A stretch of 32,895 nucleotides of DNA from assembly GCA_017387685.1 (NCBI GenBank), contig JAFOEU010000106.1, positions 1 to 32,895 of the forward strand, written 5' to 3'. This stretch comes from Clostridia bacterium (GTDB taxonomy: Bacteria > Bacillota > Clostridia > Oscillospirales > CAG-272). Below the pieces are notes generated by a model, which did not search any database, had not been told where the DNA came from, and saw only the letters and a list, made by a program, of their open reading frames with translations. The first letter of the stretch is position 1; each line of letters begins with the position of its first letter. Shown one piece after another: positions 8,017 through 14,596 of the stretch. The position numbers and the translations under genes are program-made.

Positions 8017-9333
8017 TTAACCGGGTACTTTAACGAAATAGTTGAGAGTTAAATCGTACTTGATATTTGATACGTTGAGTTTTCCGCTTTCTTCGTCAAG
8101 CGTGATTGTCGGGGCCATTCCGTTTTTGGGGGGTGCGGGAGAAAAGGCAGAGTGATAGATTTCATTTTCTTTAAGCACATTGGGGAGATCAATCGACAAA
8201 TCGACGGAGTTGGTTTCCGTATTGTATTCGGCGATATGTTCGAATTCGTGGAGCTCGTTGAGACTCGGATTTCTTACGACGAGCTTAACCTTGTAGGTTA
8301 TCCATTCGGTCGTGAGCTTAACGGTCATATCGGTATACACGTTTATGGTTCTTGAATGAATATAATCATGTTCCTTATCGTACGTCTCGCCAAGGCACTG
8401 CTCCCCGACGTAAACGATAGCGGAAGTGATTCCGTAGCCGTCCTTCAGCTTCATATATTCATAGAAAAGATGATCGCCTAAATGGAACATCATATTTTTT
8501 TCCATCCAAATATGATTCCGCGTGAGATCTTCCCAATGCTCGGGGGTATTAGCTATGAGGGTGACCTTGCAGAATTCCTTGATCGTCACGCGGATGTCTA
8601 TTTCACCCGTCACGGAGGGAATATCAAGGACAAACGGAACGTCAACGACGCTGAATGAGGTTTCAAGGTCGAAGTTTTGCAATACGTCGATGTTGTAGAC
8701 CTCGTCGCCGTTCCTCATAGTCGCGCTGACTTTCTTGATCTGATATCTGATCCGCGTCTCGTAGTTGGGGTTTTTGGGGTCTATGGGTATCAAAAATTCA
8801 TACCTGAACGGCTGACCCTCGGTTGCGGTCGGGCGGATGTCAAATGTCACTCCGTTGCCGCCCGAAATCCTGAGAGTAACGGGAAACTCGCGCGGCTGAT
8901 CTATGGGTTCATCGGGCGCGGTGGGCAAGTGCTGCATACCCGTGGCATCCGCGAGGTTGACCCAGGTCGAGTCGTTGTAGCGCTCATATACGTATTCCTC
9001 GGGGAAAACGGGATCGCCGTCCTCATTCGTGAGAACGATCACATTTAAGTCCTTGATCCAATAGAAGTTGAAGAATTTCGTTTGCGGGCGGAAATTTGAG
9101 AAATCGTTTGCCTCAAGCGCGTCGATCAGCTCGCGCCCGCCCGCGGGCGGGGTGCCATCGGCAGATTCCGCGACGAGAATTACGTTCATTTCCCGCGCGG
9201 TTTTAGTATCCGACGAAATGTTCGCATTTCTGATAATTGATGAGAATGTCGGGATCATCACCGCCGCGAGGACGGCAACCACCGCGATAACTATTACCAG
9301 CTCAACTATCGTAAATCCTCGTTTATTTTTCAT
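8017..9333 (-). CDS. Type IV pilin-like protein with very long C-terminal domain
   Basis: The N-terminus KNKRGFTIVELVIVIAVV is a textbook class III/type IV prepilin signal: a short basic leader, cleavage between Gly and Phe, Glu at +5, then a hydrophobic helix. It should be processed by a PilD-type peptidase, which is not in the window. At about 438 residues it is far longer than ordinary pilins (130-200). Beyond about residue 60 the protein is predicted by eye to be beta-rich, with no recognised domain. Two adjacent ATGs exist; the second (9333) is chosen because AGGAGG (9339-9344) lies 5 bases from it and only 2 bases from the first (9336). The gene lies 49 bases after the LRR anti-sigma gene with no terminator between, so it belongs to that operon. 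It may be a minor pseudopilin or a tip adhesin. Confidence 0.85.
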   Translation of the reverse strand: MKNKRGFTIVELVIVIAVVAVLAAVMIPTFSSIIRNANISSDTKTAREMNVILVAESADGTPPAGGRELIDALEANDFSNFRPQTKFFNFYWIKDLNVIVLTNEDGDPVFPEEYVYERYNDSTWVNLADATGMQHLPTAPDEPIDQPREFPVTLRISGGNGVTFDIRPTATEGQPFRYEFLIPIDPKNPNYETRIRYQIKKVSATMRNGDEVYNIDVLQNFDLETSFSVVDVPFVLDIPSVTGEIDIRVTIKEFCKVTLIANTPEHWEDLTRNHIWMEKNMMFHLGDHLFYEYMKLKDGYGITSAIVYVGEQCLGETYDKEHDYIHSRTINVYTDMTVKLTTEWITYKVKLVVRNPSLNELHEFEHIAEYNTETNSVDLSIDLPNVLKENEIYHSAFSPAPPKNGMAPTITLDEESGKLNVSNIKYDLTLNYFVKVPG

Positions 9334-9382
9334 CATAGCCTCCTATAGTGGTGTGAAAGGTGAAAAATTTGGATGATCGGAA

Positions 9383-10606
9383 TTATTTTTTGCCCATCGT
9401 TGCGCTCGGATCGCCCTTTCCGTCGTTGCAGATCACGTTCGTCGCGGGCAGCCTGTCGTTCCATTTGTATCCCTTCGGGATGGCGTTCCACTCGGCAACC
9501 GTGCCGTCGAAGTAAACGCGGCTGAGAGAGTTGGTGAGACCGAAGGCGTATTCGTCGATATATTGCAGAGCGGACGTGAGCCTGATGCTTGTCAGATAGT
9601 TGCCGTCGAGGGCGTATCTTCCGAGGCGGGTCACGTTTTCAAGCCCCACGACCTCGCGCAGAGCGTTGCAATAGAAAAGAGTTCCCTCGGGAAGCTCCTT
9701 GTAACCGCCGAGATCGAAATATTCAAGATTCTTGCAATTTCCGAATACGTGTGTGCTGAGATATTCGAGACTTTTAGGCAGAACGATGCTTTTGAATTCA
9801 CAGCCCTCAAAGGCGTGACCGCCAATATATTTGATTCCCTCGGGGATGACGATGGAATCAATGCCCTTCATATCGCAGAATGAGAACCCATTGATCCTCT
9901 CGACGCTTCCGTCGTCCGGAATGACCGCGCCGCGGTAGCCGAGAACAATCGTCTTCGTCGCAACCTCTATGATGCAGTTGTTGCGGCAGATGAAATAAGG
10001 ATTGTCGGGCGAGATGACAACCTCGCTGATGTCGTTGCCGGTAAACGCCATATATGAAATTTTGCTTACTCCCGCGCCGATATATACACGCCTGAGATTG
10101 GGGCAATCGCAGAAGCTGCGAACGGTCTCGACGCTGTCGGGGATCGTTACGCTCTCAACGGTGTTGTTTTTAGCGATCGCGTAGTTATAGATTTCCTTTA
10201 CGGGATATCCGTTATAGTTTGAGGCGACAACGATATTCTTGTCGGTACAGCTTCCGATGTCCGTGAGTATGGCATAAGTGCCGTCGTCGGATATCTTGTA
10301 GATCAGTCCGCGGCTTCCGTCGTAGCTTTGGGTGTGTATTTCCGCGTTGCTTACAGCGTCGTTTCCGTGGATCGGCGGATCGTCGTATACCGTGATAGTG
10401 GTTTCAACCATTGTCAGCTTGATAATTACGGGTATTGCAAGGGCGATAAGGCAGATGAAAGCGGCAATCAGCGCGATCGCTCTTGCGGGGATGCGCCTGA
10501 CCTTGGGCTTTAGGGGCACCATAAGCTTGTCGGCGGTCTCGCCTATGAGGTCGCTGTCGATAAAGTCGAGCGCATCGTATAGCCGCGTATCCTTTTCATT
10601 TTTCAT
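9383..10606 (-). CDS. Anti-sigma-factor-like membrane protein with LRR ectodomain
   Basis: A 407-residue protein. The start at 10606 (MKNEKDTRLYDALDFID) is chosen because it overlaps the sigma stop by ATGA and gives a sensible N-terminus; the frame is open further upstream only in the shadow of the sigma gene. Residues 1-40 are a cytoplasmic head (ALDFIDSDLIGETADKL) that resembles the head of the protein at 5839-7221. Residues 42-64 are one membrane helix. From about residue 90 to 395 come BspA-type leucine-rich repeats (SVTIPDSVETV, SIVIPEGIKYIGGHAFEGC). The layout suggests an anti-sigma factor whose outer domain senses a ligand or surface state. This role is inferred from context; the LRR fold is seen directly. 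Confidence 0.78.
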   Translation of the reverse strand: MKNEKDTRLYDALDFIDSDLIGETADKLMVPLKPKVRRIPARAIALIAAFICLIALAIPVIIKLTMVETTITVYDDPPIHGNDAVSNAEIHTQSYDGSRGLIYKISDDGTYAILTDIGSCTDKNIVVASNYNGYPVKEIYNYAIAKNNTVESVTIPDSVETVRSFCDCPNLRRVYIGAGVSKISYMAFTGNDISEVVISPDNPYFICRNNCIIEVATKTIVLGYRGAVIPDDGSVERINGFSFCDMKGIDSIVIPEGIKYIGGHAFEGCEFKSIVLPKSLEYLSTHVFGNCKNLEYFDLGGYKELPEGTLFYCNALREVVGLENVTRLGRYALDGNYLTSIRLTSALQYIDEYAFGLTNSLSRVYFDGTVAEWNAIPKGYKWNDRLPATNVICNDGKGDPSATMGKK

Positions 10607-11160
10607 ACGATTATACCTTCTTTTCTGAGATACTCCGCGAGCTTTTTGCGGGTGCGGAGCAGCTTCATTTTGATCCTGCTCTCGCCGCAGCCCTGTCGGA
10701 GCGCGATATCGGACGGAGTCATATCGAAAAAGTAGCGCATCATAAATACCGTCCGTTCTTCCCCGCCCAGCGTGCGCAGGAATCGGCTTATCAGCACGCC
10801 CGTGCGCTTTGCCTCGTAAAGCTCGGAGAGGGAGGTGCCGTCGTCGAGCATCGTGAGGAATTCTTCGCCAACGATGCTGACCCCGCCGCCGCGCTTTTCG
10901 GCATTCTGTGCGCGCGTTTTTTTCATTGCCTGATGGCGCGTTATCTCGGAGATAAACGCAGAAAGACTGTCGGGTCTGTGCGGCGGGATGGAGTTCCAGA
11001 GGGCGAGGAGCACGTCGTTGGCGCATTCCTCGCTGTCCTCGCGGACGGATAGAAAGTTTGAGGCGATATAGGAGATAAGTCTGCCGTATTTTTTGTCAGC
11101 TTCCTTCAGCGCGCGCTCGTCGCGCGAGAAGAAAAGTTCAATAATGTCCTCGTCCCTCAT
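10603..11160 (-). CDS. ECF-type RNA polymerase sigma factor
   Basis: A 185-residue sigma-70 family protein: region 2 at about residues 5-75 (SRDERALKEADKKYG, DSEECANDVLLALWNSIPP) and region 4 at about 120-180 (GEERTVFMMRYFFDMTPSDI and the following recognition helix). It shares its length, the LALWNSIPP block and the KEGIIV end with the sigma factor at 7218-7775, so the two arose by duplication. GGAGACTGCC places a good ribosome binding site before the ATG at 11160. It heads an operon with the LRR anti-sigma-like protein (ATGA overlap) and the pilin-like protein, which suggests that this factor controls a surface structure. It is driven by the promoter at 11248-11276. Confidence 0.92.
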   Translation of the reverse strand: MRDEDIIELFFSRDERALKEADKKYGRLISYIASNFLSVREDSEECANDVLLALWNSIPPHRPDSLSAFISEITRHQAMKKTRAQNAEKRGGGVSIVGEEFLTMLDDGTSLSELYEAKRTGVLISRFLRTLGGEERTVFMMRYFFDMTPSDIALRQGCGESRIKMKLLRTRKKLAEYLRKEGIIV

Positions 11161-11247
11161 GGCAGTCTCCTTCCTTTGGCTTCTATTTATATAAGTACCC
11201 GTTTACGTCCCGCGGTCACGCACTTTTTGAAAAAATCTTACATTATT

Positions 11248-11276
11248 ATAATAACACTTTTCTCTGACGATGTCAA
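11248..11276 (-). promoter_or_regulatory. Sigma-A-type promoter of the second sigma operon
   Basis: On the minus strand, TTGACA (11271-11276) and TATTAT (11248-11253) are 17 bases apart. The leader to the ATG at 11160 is about 80 bases. Confidence 0.78.
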
Positions 11277-11400
11277 TAGCCCTGATCATAGAGAACAGCG
11301 GCGGCAAAGTTTTGGCGGACGAGATTGAAAAGTTTTTGTGAATTTTCCGATAAAAGATCGTCATTTTGGCTCGAATTGCAAAAAAAATCCGCAATACCCC

Positions 11401-11429
11401 TTGACAAAAACGCATAATAATATTATAAT
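11401..11429 (+). promoter_or_regulatory. Sigma-A-type promoter of rpmH-rnpA
   Basis: Perfect TTGACA (11401-11406) and TATAAT (11424-11429) with a 17-base spacer. The leader to rpmH is about 100 bases. Confidence 0.9.
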
Positions 11430-11535
11430 ATACGATGTCATTGTGTGTGAGCGTAGTTGGCAGCATTCAGAATCGTAGCTGCTATTGGCATTAAACCAAA
11501 CGCTTCCGAATAATCACTCAAGGAGGTGCCACAAA

Positions 11536-11670
11536 ATGTTCAGAACCTATCAGCCCAAAAAGCGTCAGCGCAAGAAGGAGCATGGCTTCAGAAAGAGAAT
11601 GAAGACTCGTGACGGCAGAGAAGTACTCAAGAGACGTCGCGCAAAAGGCAGAAAGCGCCTTACCTATTAA
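11536..11670 (+). CDS. rpmH: 50S ribosomal protein L34
   Basis: A 44-residue, strongly basic protein with the L34 signature ([20 protein letters not shown], then [20 protein letters not shown]). It is a structural protein of the large ribosomal subunit. The ATG at 11536 is chosen because AGGAGG (11521-11526) lies 9 bases upstream and the protein then begins as in all L34; an in-frame upstream start would add an unrelated leader. The length matches the family. It is followed by rnpA in the arrangement conserved across bacteria. Confidence 0.98.
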   Translation: MFRTYQPKKRQRKKEHGFRKRMKTRDGREVLKRRRAKGRKRLTY

Positions 11671-11700
11671 TTAAAGTTTTCAAGTTACGCTAAATCGCTA

Positions 11701-11756
11701 TCGAAATAACCGGCGAGTGCCGACATTCAAACTGTCTGCCGCGCCGGTTATTTCGA
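11701..11756 (+). repeat. Long perfect inverted repeat in the rpmH-rnpA spacer
   Basis: Fifteen-base perfect arms (11701-11715 and 11742-11756; core AAATAACCGGCG) enclose 26 bases that can themselves pair partly (GCCGACA with TGTCTGC). No T-run follows, so it is not a standard terminator. As RNA it would be a stable hairpin between the two cistrons, and could set relative amounts of L34 and RnpA by processing or by 3'-end protection. Confidence 0.75.
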
Positions 11757-11799
11757 CGAAATCCCAATTTAAAATTTTTTCAACGGAAGCACAAGGACA

Positions 11800-12201
11800 A
11801 TGAAAAATACACCTATCAAAGAAAATCATCTCTATCAAAAGGCTTACGCAAAGGGTAAGAGTGCGCCCGGCAAGTATGTTGCCGTCTACGCCCTCCCCGA
11901 CCGCCAGAACCATCGCTACGTCAAGGCAGACCCCTGCCACCGCCCCGTAAACCGCCTCGGTCTTACTACGGGCAAGAAGATAGGCGGTGCGGTAGTCCGC
12001 AGCCGCGCGCGCAGACTTATGCGCGAGGCATACAGACTTATCGAGGACGAGGGCAAGTTGCTTCACGGCAACCTCGTTGTGATCGCCGCGCGCGCAAAAA
12101 TCGCGGATGCGTCGATGCAGGACGTCAAAAAGGACCTTAATTGGTGCCTCAAGCGTGTCGGACTCATCGAAAAGCCGAAGACGAAGGATGATATTCAATG
12201 A
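11800..12201 (+). CDS. rnpA: Ribonuclease P protein component
   Basis: A 133-residue basic protein that helps the RNase P RNA cleave 5' leaders from pre-tRNA. The family motif is present as [18 protein letters not shown] (about residues 62-79), with Ser in place of the usual Asn of the RNR box. The N-terminal part ([13 protein letters not shown]) fits the substrate-binding cleft strand order of the family. AAGGAC precedes the ATG at 11800. The gene overlaps yidD by ATGA (12198-12201). The C-terminal tail ([10 protein letters not shown]) is variable in the family. Position between rpmH and yidD removes doubt about identity. Confidence 0.93.
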   Translation: MKNTPIKENHLYQKAYAKGKSAPGKYVAVYALPDRQNHRYVKADPCHRPVNRLGLTTGKKIGGAVVRSRARRLMREAYRLIEDEGKLLHGNLVVIAARAKIADASMQDVKKDLNWCLKRVGLIEKPKTKDDIQ

Positions 12202-12497
12202 AATATCTGTGTATCGCTCTTATTAAATTCTACAGGAAATATCTTTCAAGACTGAAATCGAATCCCACATGTCGGTTTACACCGACTTGCTCTGCCTACG
12301 CCCTTGAGGCGTATCAGAAAAGAGGCTTTATCGTAGGAACCATACTCACGGTGTGGCGCATCCTCAGGTGCAATCCCTTTTGCGCCGGCGGATACGATCC
12401 CGTACCCGAGCGTGGCTTGCGAAACAGGGATACGGTCCCGAAGGGTATCAGTCTCTGTGACGATGACTGCGACGACGGACAAGATTCCGTCGAATAA
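12198..12497 (+). CDS. yidD: Membrane protein insertion efficiency factor YidD
   Basis: A 99-residue protein with the YidD core: an amphipathic N-terminal helix ([13 protein letters not shown]), the Cys-containing [19 protein letters not shown] and [19 protein letters not shown]. It assists YidC/Sec-dependent insertion of membrane proteins at the inner face of the membrane. Most YidD proteins stop soon after the GGYDPVP motif (70-85 residues); this one carries about 30 further residues, including an acidic, Cys-bearing stretch ([10 protein letters not shown]). It is coupled to rnpA by a 4-base overlap and lies 42 bases before yidC. Confidence 0.94.
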   Translation: MKYLCIALIKFYRKYLSRLKSNPTCRFTPTCSAYALEAYQKRGFIVGTILTVWRILRCNPFCAGGYDPVPERGLRNRDTVPKGISLCDDDCDDGQDSVE

Positions 12498-12509
12498 CAC
12501 GAGAGGAAA

Positions 12510-12530
12510 TTCCGCCCGCGAGCGGAAAGG
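12510..12530 (+). promoter_or_regulatory. Small hairpin touching the yidC ribosome binding site
   Basis: The arms TTCCGC (12510-12515) and GCGGAA (12522-12527) are perfect, and the second arm runs into the AAAGG ribosome binding site (12525-12529) of yidC. Pairing could limit ribosome access. The stem is only 6 bp, so this is tentative. Confidence 0.35.
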
Positions 12531-12539
12531 AAAAAGAAA

Positions 12540-13730
12540 ATGTTTGATACCATTCTCGGATGGATAGGCTCATTCCTCGGATGGCTTGACTCTATCACCG
12601 GTAACTATGTATGGGCGCTCTTCATCTTCGCCATCATAGTTGAGATCATTCTTCTTCCCTTTGCTGTCAAGCAGCAGCAAAACTCCATTAAACAAGCAAA
12701 ATTACGTCCGAAGGAAATGGCGATCCGCAATAAGTATAAGGGACGCAATGACCGCGCAACACAGCTCAAGGTCTCCGAGGAGATCCAGGCTATGTATCAG
12801 AAGGAAAACTTCAGCCCCTTCTCGGGATGTCTGCAGCTTTTCATTCAGATGCCCGTCATCCTTGTGCTTTATCAGGTCGTAATCAACCCCCTCCAGCACG
12901 TGCTCCACGTAAGCAAGGAAGCGATCAACGCCATGACCGTTTACGCTACCTCGGCTGTTGAAGAGGGCGGACTCGGACTTACCGTAAACTCCACGAGAGG
13001 AACCATCGAGCTTATCTCCATCATCAAGGAAAAGGGCATCGAGTTTTTCTCGGGACTCGTAGAATACGTCGACAGCGTAGGCGCGGTCAAGAATTTCGGA
13101 ATTGCGGGTAAGGATGCGTACGACGCATTCGTCGCAGTTGCTGACAAGATGCCCGACTTTAACGTTTTCGGACTCAACCTCGCTGAAACTCCCTCGTTCG
13201 ATAACCCCAGCCTTCTCTGGCTCATTCCCGTTATCACCTTCGCGGCGTATTTCTTTTCTATGAAGATCACCCGCAAGTTCACCTATCAGGCCACCACCGG
13301 TAACCCCGAGCAGGACGCTCAGACCGGATGCTCGAACAAGACCATGGACATTATGATGCCCATGATGAGCGTTTGGATCTCCTTTATGGTTCCCGCTGCA
13401 ATCGGCGTTTACTGGATCTTCAAGAGCATCATCGGTATGGTCAAGCAGATCATTATGGCGAAGGCAATGCCCATTCCCACTATGACCGAGGAGGAGCTGA
13501 AGGCGGCAGAGAAGGAGTACGGCGGAAAGCCCGAAAAGAAGCATCAGAAGGGTAACGTTGACGTCGACTCAACGAAAAACAATTCCAAGTCCCTCTTCCA
13601 TCAGGACGACGAGGACTACGTCCCGCCCGTAAAGGACGAGGAGTCTCCCGAGATCAAGACCGATGACAGCGGCGCGATCTCCAAGGCACCCCTTAAGGAC
13701 GACAGTAAGCACGATAAAAAAGATAACTAA
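12540..13730 (+). CDS. yidC: Membrane protein insertase YidC/Oxa1/SpoIIIJ family
   Basis: A 396-residue polytopic insertase. The first core membrane helix (about 22-42), the cytoplasmic coiled hairpin (KQQQNSIKQAKLRPKEMAIR, 44-63, to about 95), the SPFSGCLQLFIQMPVILVLY helix (92-111) and later helices (about 224-240 and 272-305) follow the Oxa1 order. An insertion of about 100 residues sits between helices 2 and 3. The conserved Arg of the first helix (..VRLLILP in SpoIIIJ) is Glu35 here (IIVEIILLPF). No lipobox is seen, unlike many Bacillota homologues. The C-terminal 90 residues are a charged, disordered-looking tail. It sits between yidD and jag as usual. Confidence 0.95.
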   Translation: MFDTILGWIGSFLGWLDSITGNYVWALFIFAIIVEIILLPFAVKQQQNSIKQAKLRPKEMAIRNKYKGRNDRATQLKVSEEIQAMYQKENFSPFSGCLQLFIQMPVILVLYQVVINPLQHVLHVSKEAINAMTVYATSAVEEGGLGLTVNSTRGTIELISIIKEKGIEFFSGLVEYVDSVGAVKNFGIAGKDAYDAFVAVADKMPDFNVFGLNLAETPSFDNPSLLWLIPVITFAAYFFSMKITRKFTYQATTGNPEQDAQTGCSNKTMDIMMPMMSVWISFMVPAAIGVYWIFKSIIGMVKQIIMAKAMPIPTMTEEELKAAEKEYGGKPEKKHQKGNVDVDSTKNNSKSLFHQDDEDYVPPVKDEESPEIKTDDSGAISKAPLKDDSKHDKKDN

Positions 13731-13739
13731 GAGGATAAT

Positions 13740-14390
13740 ATGAAAAAAGAAGTAACCGTAAAGGCGAAATCGGTTGAAGAAGCACTCACCCTCGCCGCCG
13801 AGCAGCTCGGCGCACCCGAGGCGGAGGTAAAGTATACCGTTATCGCTGAGGCAAAGCGCGGATTCCTCGGACTCGGCTCGTCCGATGCTGAGATCAGCGC
13901 GTACTATATTCCCCGCGGCGAGCAGGCTGCGATCGATTTCATCAACACCGTAATCGCCGATATGCAGCTCGAGGCACAGGTCGAGACTCGCGACGGCAAG
14001 GACGGCGAGCTTCTCATCGAGGTTTCGGGCGAGGGCTCGGGTATCCTTATCGGACACCACGGCGACACCCTTGACGCTCTTCAGTACCTTCTCAACCTTG
14101 CGGCAAACCGCCGCGAAGAGGGCGAGAAGAGAGAGTATCTCAAGGTCACGCTCGATATCGAGGGCTACCGCGCAAAGAGAGAGGAAACCCTCCGCGCACT
14201 TGCACGCAAGCAGGCAGATAAGGTTCTCAAATACAAGAGAAGCGTTATGCTTGAGCCTATGAATCCCTACGAGAGAAGAATCATCCACTCCGAGGTTCAG
14301 AACATCAAGGGAGTCAGCACCAACTCCATCGGCAGCGAAAACAACCGCAAGATCGTTATCTATCTTGACAACTCTGCTGACGCAGAATAA
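13740..14390 (+). CDS. khpB: RNA-binding protein KhpB (Jag)
   Basis: A 216-residue protein with the three Jag parts in order: the Jag_N domain (about 1-52, EVTVKAKSVEEALTLAAEQL to KRGFLGLGS), a KH domain with the GxxG loop as GHHG (about 103-106, in ILIGHHGDTLDALQ), and an R3H domain (about 150-210; MNPYERRIIHSEVQ carries the Arg-x3-His). Jag/KhpB binds RNA and works with KhpA in control of cell elongation and division in Bacillota. A GAGG ribosome binding site lies just upstream, 9 bases after yidC. A terminator follows at 14398-14424. Confidence 0.94.
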   Translation: MKKEVTVKAKSVEEALTLAAEQLGAPEAEVKYTVIAEAKRGFLGLGSSDAEISAYYIPRGEQAAIDFINTVIADMQLEAQVETRDGKDGELLIEVSGEGSGILIGHHGDTLDALQYLLNLAANRREEGEKREYLKVTLDIEGYRAKREETLRALARKQADKVLKYKRSVMLEPMNPYERRIIHSEVQNIKGVSTNSIGSENNRKIVIYLDNSADAE

Positions 14391-14397
14391 CAAAATT

Positions 14398-14424
14398 GCC
14401 GCCGAATTTTTCGGCGGCGTTTTG
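14398..14424 (+). terminator. Rho-independent terminator after khpB
   Basis: The stem GCCGCCGA / TCGGCGGC closes on a T/A-rich loop and is followed by GTTTTG. It lies 8 bases after the khpB stop and would separate mnmE from the upstream cluster. No clear promoter for mnmE is visible in the 170 bases that follow, so read-through may matter. Confidence 0.8.
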
Positions 14425-14427
14425 TTA

Positions 14428-14570
14428 GTTACTAGTTGCTGGTTACTAGTTGCTAGTTGAAGGAGGATTTTCTCGCCGATGGCTCGAAAATCATTTTAAT
14501 AAAAATACTTTTTGAGCAACGCGAAAAAAGTTACCATTTACTAGCAACTAGCGTCTAGTAACTAGCAACT
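14428..14570. repeat. Inverted-repeat element built of TAGTTGCT/TTACTAG units
   Basis: The left arm holds a 13-base direct repeat (GTTACTAGTTGCT at 14428-14440 and 14442-14454). Bases 14434-14459 match the reverse complement of 14545-14570 in 23 of 26 positions. The 85 bases between hold no gene. This layout is that of a small non-coding, terminal-inverted-repeat element placed between khpB and mnmE. No transposase or clear target duplication was seen. Confidence 0.65.
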
Positions 14571-14596
14571 TTTCAAAAATACGAGGTAAGCACAAA

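Larger units (their letters stand above)
11161..11535. other. Divergent intergenic region between sigma operon and rpmH
   Basis: This 375-base spacer holds two divergent housekeeping promoters (11248-11276 minus, 11401-11429 plus) and their leaders. The middle part (11281-11395) has no recognisable feature. No DnaA-box cluster (TTATCCACA) was found, although rpmH often lies close to the replication origin in Bacillota. Confidence 0.6.

Noticed and set aside
10607-11026. N-terminal extension of the LRR anti-sigma protein inside the sigma gene
   Set aside because: The extension only reads the sigma gene in another frame; the ATGA-coupled start at 10606 gives the expected head.
11203-11466. Small minus-strand open frame over the divergent promoters
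   Set aside because: It covers both promoters and has no coding character.
11161-11535. Replication origin near rpmH
   Set aside because: No DnaA-box cluster or AT-rich unwinding repeats found; dnaA is not in the window.
14428-14570. CRISPR array from the repeated TAGTTGCT words
   Set aside because: Repeats are adjacent or inverted, without regular unique spacers, and no cas genes are near.
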